From Pseudomonadota bacterium (GTDB lineage Bacteria > Myxococcota > Myxococcia > Myxococcales > Myxococcaceae), in assembly GCA_023424585.1 (NCBI GenBank), contig JAFADT010000710.1, positions 1 to 8,157 on the forward strand: a stretch of DNA of 8,157 nt. The letters are read 5' to 3'. Positions 1-5,980 of this stretch are shown in pieces (the first letter of the stretch is position 1; each line of letters starts with the position of its first letter). The notes beneath the pieces are model-generated. The model did no database searches. It was given only the letters and a program-made list of their open reading frames with translations, and was not told where the DNA came from. The position numbers were made by a program, and so were the translations under genes.

Positions 1-165
1 GGACAGCCCCGGCACGAGCTGGTGCCCCATCAGCGGCCGGTTGAAGGCCACCAGCAGGATGAAGCCCAGGTAGGCCACCAGCATCGCCACCGTCAGCGCG
101 CCGGCCACCCGCCAGCGCCTCGCGGCCAGCGCCCTCAACGCCTCGTCCTTGGAATTGCCGTGCAT
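1..165 (-). CDS. DUF485 family inner-membrane protein, N-terminal part (cut by window edge)
   Basis: The first 55 residues of a small membrane protein are visible; the rest lies off the left edge. A basic, Arg-rich N-terminus (ARRWR near residues 15-19) is followed by a hydrophobic helix of about 20 residues, then FNRPLMG and GLS. This pattern is typical of the DUF485/YjcH family. In E. coli and relatives yjcH sits between acs and the acetate/glycolate permease gene actP, and it starts here 24 nt after the acs stop, so the same arrangement is likely. The start ATG is at 165-163 with a strong Shine-Dalgarno AAGGAGGAG (plus-strand 171-179). The molecular role of the family is not well defined; it is thought to accompany ActP-type sodium/solute symporters. 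The call rests on the sequence pattern plus operon position. Confidence 0.85.
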   Translation of the reverse strand, partial: MHGNSKDEALRALAARRWRVAGALTVAMLVAYLGFILLVAFNRPLMGHQLVPGLS

Positions 166-189
166 CGGTGCTCCTCCTTGCGAAGTGCC

Positions 190-2154
190 TCAGCGGCGGG
201 GGGCGGGCGGCAGGCCCTTGGTCAGCAGCTCCTCCAGCACGGCGGGGTCCGCGAGCGTGGTCGCGTCACCCAGGTTCTCCGTCTCGCCGCCGGCGATCTT
301 GCGGAGCATGCGGCGCAGGATCTTCCCGGAGCGCGTCTTGGGCAGGCCCGACACCAGCACCACCCGGTCCGGCGTGGCGATGGGGCCAATCACGTGCCGC
401 ACCTGCTCGCGCAGCGTGCCCACCATCTTCTCGTCCGGGGTGCGCACGAAGTCCGGCTTCACCGTGACGAAGGCGCACACGCCCGTGCCCTTGAGGTCGT
501 GCGGGAAGCCCACCACCGCGGCCTCGGCGACGGCCTCGTGCGCGACGAGCGCGCTCTCCACCTCCGCGGTGCCCAGGCGGTGGCCGGACACGTTGAGCAC
601 GTCGTCCACGCGGCCGGTGATCCAGTAGTAGCCGTCCTCGTCGCGGCGGCAGCCGTCGCCGGTGAAGTACAGCGGCGGGAAGCGCGCGTAGTACGTCTCC
701 ACGAAGCGCGAGTGGTGGCCGTACAGCGTGCGCGCCTGGCCCGGCCACGAGCGCGCGAGGCACAGGTTGCCGCTGACGCCGTTGCCCTCCAGCTTCCGGC
801 CCTCCTCATCCACCAGCACCGGCTCCACGCCGAAGAAGGGCAGGGTGGCGCTGCCGGGCTTGCACGGCGTCGCGCCCGGCAGCGGGGCGATGAGGATGCC
901 GCCCGTCTCCGTCTGCCACCAGGTGTCCACCACGGGACAGCGGCCCTCGCCCACCACGTCGTGGAACCAGCGCCAGACCTCCGGGTTGATGGGCTCGCCC
1001 ACGCTGCCCAGCAGGCGCAGCGACTTGCGGGACGCCTTCGTGACGAAGCCGTCGCCCTCCTTGATCAGCGAGCGCAGCGCGGTGGGCGCGGTGTAGAGCG
1101 TGGTGGCCTTCAGGTCGTCCACCACCTGCCAGAGGCGGCTCGCGTCCGGCCACGTCGGGGTGGACTCGAAGAGGACGGTGGTGGTGCCGGTGCTGAGCGG
1201 GCCGTAGACGAGGTACGAGTGGCCCGTCACCCAGCCCACGTCCGCGGTGCAGAAGTGCACGTCGTCCGGCTGCGCGTCGAAGATGTAGCGGAAGGTCGTG
1301 TTCGCGTAGACGAGGTAGCCGCCCGTCGTGTGCAGCACGCCCTTGGGCTTCCCGGTGGAGCCGGAGGTGTAGAGGATGAAGAGCGGGTCCTCCGCGTCCA
1401 TCCACTCGGCGGGGCAGACGCCCCGGTGCTTCCGGGCCTCCACGTCCAGCCAGTGGTCGCGCCCCTCGCGCATGGGCACGTCCCGGGGCGTGCGGCGCGC
1501 GACGAGCACGGACGTCACCTGGGACAGGCCCTCCAGGGCCTCGTCGGTGATGGCCTTGGTGGCCACGCTCTTGGGGCCGCGCGGGCCCTCGTTGGCGGTG
1601 ATGACCACCTTCGCGCCGGAGTCCAGCACGCGCTCGCGCAGCGAGTCCGCGGAGAAGCCGGCGAACACCACCGAGTGCACCGCGCCGATGCGCGCGCACG
1701 CGAGCAGCGAGTACACCAGCTCTGGAATCATCGGCAGGTAGATGATGACGCGGTCGCCCTTCCGCACGCCGTGCGCCTTGAGCACGTTGGCCAGCCGGTT
1801 CACGTGGTGGGCGAGGTCGCGGAAGGTGATGGTCTCGTACTCGCCGGGCGTGTTCCTGGCCCAGAGGATGGCGGCCTTGTCCGGGCGCGCCTTCGCGTGG
1901 CGGTCCACGCAGTTGACGGCGACGTTGAGCTTGCCGCCCGCGAACCAGGCGAAGTCGGCGGCCTGCGCGTTCACCTCGCGGATGGACTCCGGCGGGTGGA
2001 ACCAGGTGAGCTGCCGGGCCTGCTCACCCCAGAAGGCGTCCGGGGCCTCGAGGCTCAGGCGGTAGAGGCGCTGGTACTCCTCCAGGCTCCGCACGTGCGC
2101 GGTGCGGCGGAAGGCTTCCTTGGGCTGGACGAGCGAATCCGGGTCGGTGGCCAT
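190..2154 (-). CDS. acs: Acetyl-coenzyme A synthetase (AMP-forming)
   Basis: Cytoplasmic enzyme that activates acetate with ATP to acetyl-AMP and then forms acetyl-CoA, the high-affinity route of acetate assimilation. The 654 residues match the usual length (about 650). Visible motifs are the N-terminal ACAS domain (FWGEQARQLTWF, residues 41-52), the phosphate-binding loop TSGSTGKPKG (263-272), DTWWQTETGG (410-419) with the Trp that restricts the pocket to acetate in Salmonella Acs, YFTGD (496-500), the hinge GRVDDVLNVSGH (514-525), and PKTRSGK (605-611). The last ends in the catalytic Lys611, equivalent to the Lys acetylated by Pat-type acetyltransferases in other bacteria. The ATG at 2154 is preferred because homology begins there and GAGGA overlaps the porin stop codon. 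The open frame continues upstream inside the porin gene, but that part is not Acs. It is the second gene of the porin-acs-DUF485 operon. Lysine acetylation control is inferred from family knowledge. Confidence 0.97.
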   Translation of the reverse strand: MATDPDSLVQPKEAFRRTAHVRSLEEYQRLYRLSLEAPDAFWGEQARQLTWFHPPESIREVNAQAADFAWFAGGKLNVAVNCVDRHAKARPDKAAILWARNTPGEYETITFRDLAHHVNRLANVLKAHGVRKGDRVIIYLPMIPELVYSLLACARIGAVHSVVFAGFSADSLRERVLDSGAKVVITANEGPRGPKSVATKAITDEALEGLSQVTSVLVARRTPRDVPMREGRDHWLDVEARKHRGVCPAEWMDAEDPLFILYTSGSTGKPKGVLHTTGGYLVYANTTFRYIFDAQPDDVHFCTADVGWVTGHSYLVYGPLSTGTTTVLFESTPTWPDASRLWQVVDDLKATTLYTAPTALRSLIKEGDGFVTKASRKSLRLLGSVGEPINPEVWRWFHDVVGEGRCPVVDTWWQTETGGILIAPLPGATPCKPGSATLPFFGVEPVLVDEEGRKLEGNGVSGNLCLARSWPGQARTLYGHHSRFVETYYARFPPLYFTGDGCRRDEDGYYWITGRVDDVLNVSGHRLGTAEVESALVAHEAVAEAAVVGFPHDLKGTGVCAFVTVKPDFVRTPDEKMVGTLREQVRHVIGPIATPDRVVLVSGLPKTRSGKILRRMLRKIAGGETENLGDATTLADPAVLEELLTKGLPPAPRR

Positions 2155-2165
2155 GGCGTGCGTCC

Positions 2166-3269
2166 TCAGTAGAAGAGCTGGAGCTGGGCGGTGCCGGTGA
2201 TGCCCGTGGTCGCGTGGGCGATGTCTCCCGCACGCGACACGGCCAGCTCCGTCTTCAGGTTGAAGGTGTGCTTCTGGAACCAGAGGTTGAGGCCGGGCCG
2301 GAACGCGAGCAGGTCCGTCGCGGCCACGCGCCCGTTGAAGTACTCGGTGGTGAAGACGGGCTCGACGATGCCGACGCGGTAGCCCAGCTCCACGAAGAAG
2401 CCGGTGCCGCTGCGCGCGTTGTCGAAGCCCTGCTGCCAGGAGAAGACGTTGCCCTGGAAGACGAGCTCCTGGTCGTCGCCCATGGGCATGTCCAGGAACA
2501 CGTCCGCCGACAGGGCCACCGCGTCGTGCACGCCGGAGGCGGTGGCGATGGCGCCGTACTGGTAGTCCCCGCCCACGCCGAAGGACAGCATCGGCTGGTC
2601 CGTGAAGTAGATGCCGCGCAGGAACTGGTCGGACTCGTGGCCCCAGACGTTGTAGCGCGCGTGGCCCACGAAGCGCGGCAGGTCGTCCGCGTTGACCACC
2701 TGGCCGTTCTCCAGCTTCGCGCCCTCCACGCCGTTGAGGATGGCGGCGCGGTACGTCCAGGGGCCCGCGAAGCCGCGCACCTGGAGGCCCGCGTCGCGCC
2801 ACACCTTGCCCACGCCCAGGGGGTAGCGGATGAGGTCGGCGTGGTAGTCCACCGTGTTGAGCGCGATGGCGCCCTGCAGCGAGTGGTGCGACAGCGGCGC
2901 GAGGATGAAGCCCGCCTCCACCCACGTCTTGTCCGCGAACTCGTACGCGAGCGTGGCGTCCTGGACGTAGAAGGTGGGGCTCCAGTCGCCGTTCTTGCCG
3001 AAGTTCGGCTGGTCCGTGTCGATGAAGAACGACAGCTTCTTCGTGATGGAGCCGAAGACGAGCAGCCGCACGCGGCGCAGGAAGAAGTCCGTGCCCACGC
3101 CGCCCGTGGGCGCGCCGTCCTTGACGAGCTGCATCTGCGGCTGGAGCAGCACGTTGATGTTGAGGACCGTGTCCTCGCCGAGCTGGATCTTCCCCGCCGC
3201 CGCCGGCAGCGCGGTGAACAGGGCCGTGAGCGCCAACAACCGCGACAGGGGACGAAGGACGGGGGACAT
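2166..3269 (-). CDS. Outer-membrane porin, phosphate-selective porin O/P-like
   Basis: A 367-residue beta-barrel porin. It has a Sec signal peptide (basic MSPVLRPLSR, hydrophobic LLALTALFTALP, AAA before the likely cleavage near residue 25). Alternating aromatic/polar strands follow, with FFLRRVRLLVFG (62-73) and FFIDTDQPNFG (81-91), which resemble the first strands of the Porin_O_P family. It ends in QLQLFY, a C-terminal aromatic residue typical of Bam-inserted barrels. The stop is 11 nt before acs, so the two are probably co-transcribed. The likely role is passage of small anions, perhaps acetate, across the outer membrane; substrate is inferred from context only. The ATG at 3269 is chosen because it gives a normal signal peptide and is preceded by G-rich GGGGATGGGGAG. 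A GTG at 3302 would add 11 residues before the signal and has GGAG about 10 nt upstream, so it cannot be excluded. Confidence 0.78.
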   Translation of the reverse strand: MSPVLRPLSRLLALTALFTALPAAAGKIQLGEDTVLNINVLLQPQMQLVKDGAPTGGVGTDFFLRRVRLLVFGSITKKLSFFIDTDQPNFGKNGDWSPTFYVQDATLAYEFADKTWVEAGFILAPLSHHSLQGAIALNTVDYHADLIRYPLGVGKVWRDAGLQVRGFAGPWTYRAAILNGVEGAKLENGQVVNADDLPRFVGHARYNVWGHESDQFLRGIYFTDQPMLSFGVGGDYQYGAIATASGVHDAVALSADVFLDMPMGDDQELVFQGNVFSWQQGFDNARSGTGFFVELGYRVGIVEPVFTTEYFNGRVAATDLLAFRPGLNLWFQKHTFNLKTELAVSRAGDIAHATTGITGTAQLQLFY

Positions 3270-3374
3270 GGCTCCCCATCCCCTGAGCAACGCCCGTTCC
3301 ACCCGGGCGCACTCCGGGTTTCAGGACCTTGGAGGTTGGCTCGCCGCGTCAGGATGTGGCGGAAGGTGACAAGG

Positions 3375-3412
3375 CGTTACCCCCCGTAACGATTCGTGCA
3401 CCGCGTCGTAAC
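3375..3412. promoter_or_regulatory. Candidate operator: three GTAAC/GTTAC half-sites
   Basis: CGTTAC (3375-3380) and GTAACG (3386-3391) form a perfect 6-bp inverted repeat around five C residues. A further CGTAAC lies at 3407-3412, in the same orientation as CGTAAC at 3385-3390 and 22 bp away, about two helical turns. The cluster lies about 106-143 bp upstream of the porin start, a normal place for a regulator of the porin-acs operon. No clear -35/-10 or -24/-12 promoter was recognised on the minus strand. The binding protein is unknown. Confidence 0.4.
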
Positions 3413-3617
3413 ACCGGGGTGACGTTTTGTTTCCTCCGGCGTGGCCGCGCGGGGGAGGTCCGGGTCCGGTCCCTGACGCCGGGTGGCGGTGGGGCGGGTC
3501 GATGGTCCGCGAAGCGACGACGGGACCGAGCGCGCACGTTCGCCTGGCGTATCAGCCGCGCCACGCGGAGGCGTACCCCGCGTCGGCCTCGCGGCTTCAG
3601 CGCCACGTGTGCGCGCG

Positions 3618-3677
3618 TTTTGAACAAAAGATGCTGATGTATCTGGATTGCAATAAATCGCATCCATGGCGTATGTC
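3618..3677 (+). promoter_or_regulatory. AT-rich promoter-like island upstream of the lipoprotein gene
   Basis: A distinctly AT-rich stretch in otherwise GC-rich DNA, 60-120 bp before the lipoprotein start. It contains TTTTG-AA-CAAAA (3618-3629), a possible operator, and an imperfect hairpin TGGAT(t)GC...GCATCCA (about 3644-3666) with an AT loop. A weak sigma-70-like pair is TTGCAA (3649-3654) and TATGTC (3672-3677), spaced 17 bp. Neither hexamer is close to consensus, so the position of the promoter is a guess; the local base composition is the main support. Confidence 0.35.
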
Positions 3678-3735
3678 CTGACCCTGCGTAGCGACCTTCG
3701 TCCGCTCCGTTCCTCACCCAGTGCCGGGACACACC

Positions 3736-5238
3736 ATGCACCTACGAACTCTCTCTCTGGCCTTCCTGGCCGCGACGGCCATCCTCCTGGGTGGCTGCGG
3801 CTCCTCTGACGACCCCCAGCCCACCGAGTGCGGTGGCTACGGACACCTGCACGACGACCACTGCCACTGCGACGACGGCTACACGGAGGAGGGCGGCACC
3901 TGCGTGCCAGCGGAGGAGCCCTCGCCCGACTGTGGCGAGCATGGCCATGCCCACGATGACCACTGCCACTGCGATGACGGCTACACCGAGGAGGGCGGCA
4001 CCTGCGTGCCCGCGGTGGAGCCCTCGCCCGACTGTGGCGAGCATGGCCATGCCCACGATGAGCACTGCCACTGCGATGAGGGCTACACGGAGGAGGGTGG
4101 CACCTGCGTGCCCGCGGTGGAGCCCTCACCCGACTGTGGCGAGCATGGCCATTCCCACGGCGACCACTGCCACTGCGACGACGGCTATACCGAGGAGGGC
4201 GGCACCTGCGTCGTCGAGCCACCTCCTGTCCCCCCGGAGCTGCCTGCCTATACGCTGGTTCCGATTGGCCATCCCGGCGGCACCGGCAGCTATGCCCAGG
4301 CGCTGAATGACGCGGGGGCGGTGGTCGGCAACGTCCGCTCGGCCGTGATGGCGGGGGACCCTCCGCCGCTCATCGCCTATCACTGGAGCGGTGACACCCT
4401 CACCGAGCTGGGCACCCTGCCCGGCAGCAACGCCTTCAGTCGCGCCTACGGCATCAACGCCAGTGGCGTGGTCGTGGGAGAGAGCGACAACGACACGCCG
4501 AGGGCCTTCCGCTGGGAGGCCAGCGTGATGACCGACCTGGGCACCCTGGGCGGCGCCTCCGCGACGGCCACCGACATCAACGACAGCGGCCTCATCGTGG
4601 GCAGCTCATCTACCGGCACCGTCAGTCGGGCCTTTCGCTGGGAGAACGGGACGATGACGGACCTGGGCTCACTGGATGGTCTGGACACCACGCTGGCCCG
4701 CGCGTGGGCCATCAATGGCCACGGCGATGTGGCGGGTTACAGCAAGAACGCGCAGGGCGTGACGCGGGCCACCCTGTGGACTCGCGGAGGCACCCTCGTG
4801 AACCTGGGCGGACTGGATGTCACGCGTGCCAGCCAGGCATATGACGTGAACGACGCTGGCACCGTGGTGGGCTCCGCCGTCGTAGGCGCCACCTCCGGAG
4901 GCTCCCCCCTCTACAACGCGTTCATCTGGAGCGACGGTACCATCCGCGGTCTGGGGACCCTGCCCAGCCTCCCCGCGGCCATCCACAGTGAGGCCAAGGG
5001 CATCAACGCGGACGGATGGGTCGTGGGCTACGTGGGCCAGTTCTACGGCAATACCACCCTGGGGACCGCGGCCGCCGTCATCTGGCTCGGCGAGCAGATT
5101 CACGACCTCAACAGCGTGCTCCCGGCCAACAGCGGGTGGACGTTGCTGAGCGCCGAGGACATCAACGCCCGTGGAGACATCACGGGCCTGGGCCGCTTCA
5201 ACGGCACGCTCACCGCGTTCAAGCTGGTACGCCAGTAG
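3736..5238 (+). CDS. Lipoprotein with four His/Cys-rich EGF-like knuckles and a HAF-repeat propeller domain
   Basis: A 500-residue secreted lipoprotein. The signal peptide (MHLRTLSLAFLAATAILLGGC) ends in a lipobox LGGC, with Cys21 as the lipidated residue. After a short linker come four tandem 34-residue knuckles (residues 32-158) of pattern C-x2-[HY]-G-H-x-H-x2-HCHCD-x-GY-x6-C, each with four Cys and four or five His. A Pro-rich linker (VVEPPPVPPELP) leads to residues 172-500, repeated units of the HAF family (A-x-x-IN-x-x-G-x-VVG ... AFRW-x-x-G-x-MTDLGTLGG). The knuckles resemble truncated EGF modules and may bind metal or form two disulphides each. HAF domains are extracellular and of unknown function. 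The ATG at 3736 is chosen because it starts a standard lipoprotein signal; the GTG at 3721 would only add five residues and has no ribosome site. A terminator-like hairpin follows 35 nt after the stop, suggesting a single-gene unit. Ligand and role are unknown. Confidence 0.88.
   Translation: MHLRTLSLAFLAATAILLGGCGSSDDPQPTECGGYGHLHDDHCHCDDGYTEEGGTCVPAEEPSPDCGEHGHAHDDHCHCDDGYTEEGGTCVPAVEPSPDCGEHGHAHDEHCHCDEGYTEEGGTCVPAVEPSPDCGEHGHSHGDHCHCDDGYTEEGGTCVVEPPPVPPELPAYTLVPIGHPGGTGSYAQALNDAGAVVGNVRSAVMAGDPPPLIAYHWSGDTLTELGTLPGSNAFSRAYGINASGVVVGESDNDTPRAFRWEASVMTDLGTLGGASATATDINDSGLIVGSSSTGTVSRAFRWENGTMTDLGSLDGLDTTLARAWAINGHGDVAGYSKNAQGVTRATLWTRGGTLVNLGGLDVTRASQAYDVNDAGTVVGSAVVGATSGGSPLYNAFIWSDGTIRGLGTLPSLPAAIHSEAKGINADGWVVGYVGQFYGNTTLGTAAAVIWLGEQIHDLNSVLPANSGWTLLSAEDINARGDITGLGRFNGTLTAFKLVRQ
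3829..4209 (+). repeat. Four tandem 102-bp coding repeats (Cys/His knuckles)
   Basis: In-frame tandem repeats starting at 3829, 3931, 4033 and 4135, period 102 bp; the fourth is cut to 75 bp before the Pro-rich linker. Units 2 and 3 differ at only five of 102 bases when compared by eye, three of them synonymous, which indicates recent duplication or gene conversion. Unit 1 is the most diverged, with Tyr instead of His at repeat position 4. Copy number is likely to vary between strains. Confidence 0.95.
4249..5235 (+). repeat. HAF-type repeats, about seven blades
   Basis: Protein-level repeats of about 40-52 residues. Six full units each carry a [IV]N-x-x-G-x-[VI]xG strand followed by an A-x-x-W strand and a [DEN]LG-x-L turn. 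A seventh half-unit at the C-terminus (AEDINARGDITG ... TAFKLVRQ) lacks the LGTL part, while the domain begins with an orphan LVPIGHPGG segment that looks like that missing part. This is the signature of a circularly closed propeller. The DNA is too diverged for a nucleotide repeat. Confidence 0.75.
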
Positions 5239-5273
5239 GCGCTCGACCGAAGCGCCGCGGTTGGCGGACACCC

Positions 5274-5300
5274 GGGCGACCAGGGAGGACCTGGTCGCCC
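5274..5300 (+). terminator. Terminator-like hairpin after the lipoprotein gene
   Basis: A perfect 11-bp GC-rich stem, GGGCGACCAGG (5274-5284) and CCTGGTCGCCC (5290-5300), with the five-base loop GAGGA, 35 nt after the lipoprotein stop. There is no T run after it, so it is either an L-shaped terminator, common in high-GC bacteria, or an RNA-stabilising 3' end. Confidence 0.65.
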
Positions 5301-5323
5301 TGAGGGAGGGGTTCCCGGTAGTT

Positions 5324-5441
5324 GGATGCTTCGGTAACTGTGTTGCTTATGCATCGAAATGGGGGAGCGGGAATCGCGCTGCCCATCCCCACGTTGCCCT
5401 TCCCGATGCCCCTCTCGCCCCTCGCTGATTCCGAAGCATCC
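5324..5441 (+). promoter_or_regulatory. Possible structured leader of the MerC-like gene
   Basis: GGATGCTTCGG (5324-5334) is the exact reverse complement of CCGAAGCATCC (5431-5441), 96 nt apart. Between them a smaller nested pairing is possible: GGGG (5362-5365) with CCCC (5409-5412) and GGGAA (5369-5373) with TTCCC (5400-5404). If transcribed from upstream this would fold as a long RNA element ending about 21 nt before the favoured MerC-like start. The first part of this stretch is poor in G/C at would-be third codon positions, consistent with it being untranslated. It matches no riboswitch class I recognise, and a chance origin is possible. Confidence 0.35.
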
Positions 5442-5462
5442 TCTCCTCGCGTCCAGAAGGCG

Positions 5463-5939
5463 GTGTGTGACTGCGCGCATCACCGCCGCCACGAGACGGA
5501 GCGCTCCTGCCCGGAGGAGCTCCCGGGAAGTCGCTGGGCAGCCCTGGCGCCAGTCCTGGCGTGCGCGGTGTGCCCGGCCTGCCTGTCGACGTATGCGAAG
5601 GTGTTGTCCCTGCTGGGCGTAGGCGTAACGCTCACCGAGTCCACCCATCACATCCTGCTCGTCCTCGCGGTGTGCGTATCGTTGGGGGCGAGCTTCTGGA
5701 AAGCGCGGCGCCGGCACCAGTGGGGGCCGCTGTGGGTCGCGATCCTGGGGTGCGCGCTGCTGGCGATGGGGCACGCTCGGGACGAGGACCCGGTGCTCAC
5801 CTGGAGCGGCGTCGTCGTGTTGCTTGTCGGGGGACTGTGGGAGCGCCAGGCGGGGCGCCGCGTCGCAGCCTCGCGCGGGGGCGCGCCGCGGCCCACCTCG
5901 GGCCCCACCGCGAGCCTTGGCGGAGGTGGATGTATTTGA
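5463..5939 (+). CDS. MerC-like four-helix membrane protein
   Basis: A predicted inner-membrane protein of 158 residues. The N-terminus is Cys/His-rich (C2, C4, H6, H7, H10, C16). It has four hydrophobic segments at about 25-55, 62-79, 87-104 and 110-126, and a polar Gly/Arg-rich tail ending in Cys. The first membrane segment carries C34-x2-C37-P-x-C40 followed by LSTYAKVLSLLGVG, which I associate with MerC-domain proteins, small carriers that pass Hg(II) or other soft metals across the membrane through membrane-embedded cysteines. Metal transport is a family-level inference; no other mer genes are visible. The start is uncertain. The GTG at 5463 begins where codon use becomes typical but has a crowded ribosome site (AGAAGG). 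An ATG at 5406 and a TTG at 5322 (after GGGAGGGG) are in-frame alternatives, the latter giving 205 residues. The next gene starts 41 nt downstream on the same strand and may be co-transcribed. Confidence 0.72.
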   Translation: MCDCAHHRRHETERSCPEELPGSRWAALAPVLACAVCPACLSTYAKVLSLLGVGVTLTESTHHILLVLAVCVSLGASFWKARRRHQWGPLWVAILGCALLAMGHARDEDPVLTWSGVVVLLVGGLWERQAGRRVAASRGGAPRPTSGPTASLGGGGCI

Positions 5940-5980
5940 AATTGAATTGCATTTGCTGGGGAGATGCGTGAACTGGAGGA

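Larger units (their letters stand above)
3270..3735. other. Divergent intergenic region, no gene seen
   Basis: About 465 bases between the minus-strand porin operon and the plus-strand lipoprotein gene. Open frames exist in it, but their translations are Arg/Pro-rich, lack a plausible start with a ribosome site, and resemble no family. It must hold the promoters of both units. The part nearest the porin contains repeated GTAAC/GTTAC half-sites. The part nearest the lipoprotein contains an AT-rich island. The middle (about 3435-3615) is very GC-rich and I see nothing specific in it. Confidence 0.7.

Noticed and set aside
22..2172. Long plus-strand open frame antisense to acs
   Set aside because: The translation is His/Val/Arg/Gly-rich without domain character and is explained by the strong third-position GC bias of acs on the other strand.
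2155..3312. Upstream extension of the acs frame through the porin gene, giving a 1040-residue fusion
   Set aside because: Acs homology begins at the ATG at 2154. The extension is out of frame with a convincing signal peptide plus porin and is low-complexity.
2214..3389. Plus-strand open frame antisense to the porin
   Set aside because: Composition is that of a shadow frame, with no domain and no ribosome site.
3270..3735. Small RNA, tRNA, CRISPR or mobile element in the intergenic region
   Set aside because: No cloverleaf, no regular spaced repeats and no transposase or terminal inverted repeats with target duplications were visible there or elsewhere in the window.
3349..3741. Minus-strand frame across the intergenic region
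   Set aside because: Arg/Pro-rich, and it would overlap both promoters; no support for coding.
3742..4306. Other-frame open frames across the knuckle repeats
   Set aside because: They are repetitive only because the underlying 102-bp repeat is. The lipoprotein frame has the lipobox and conserved Cys/His pattern.
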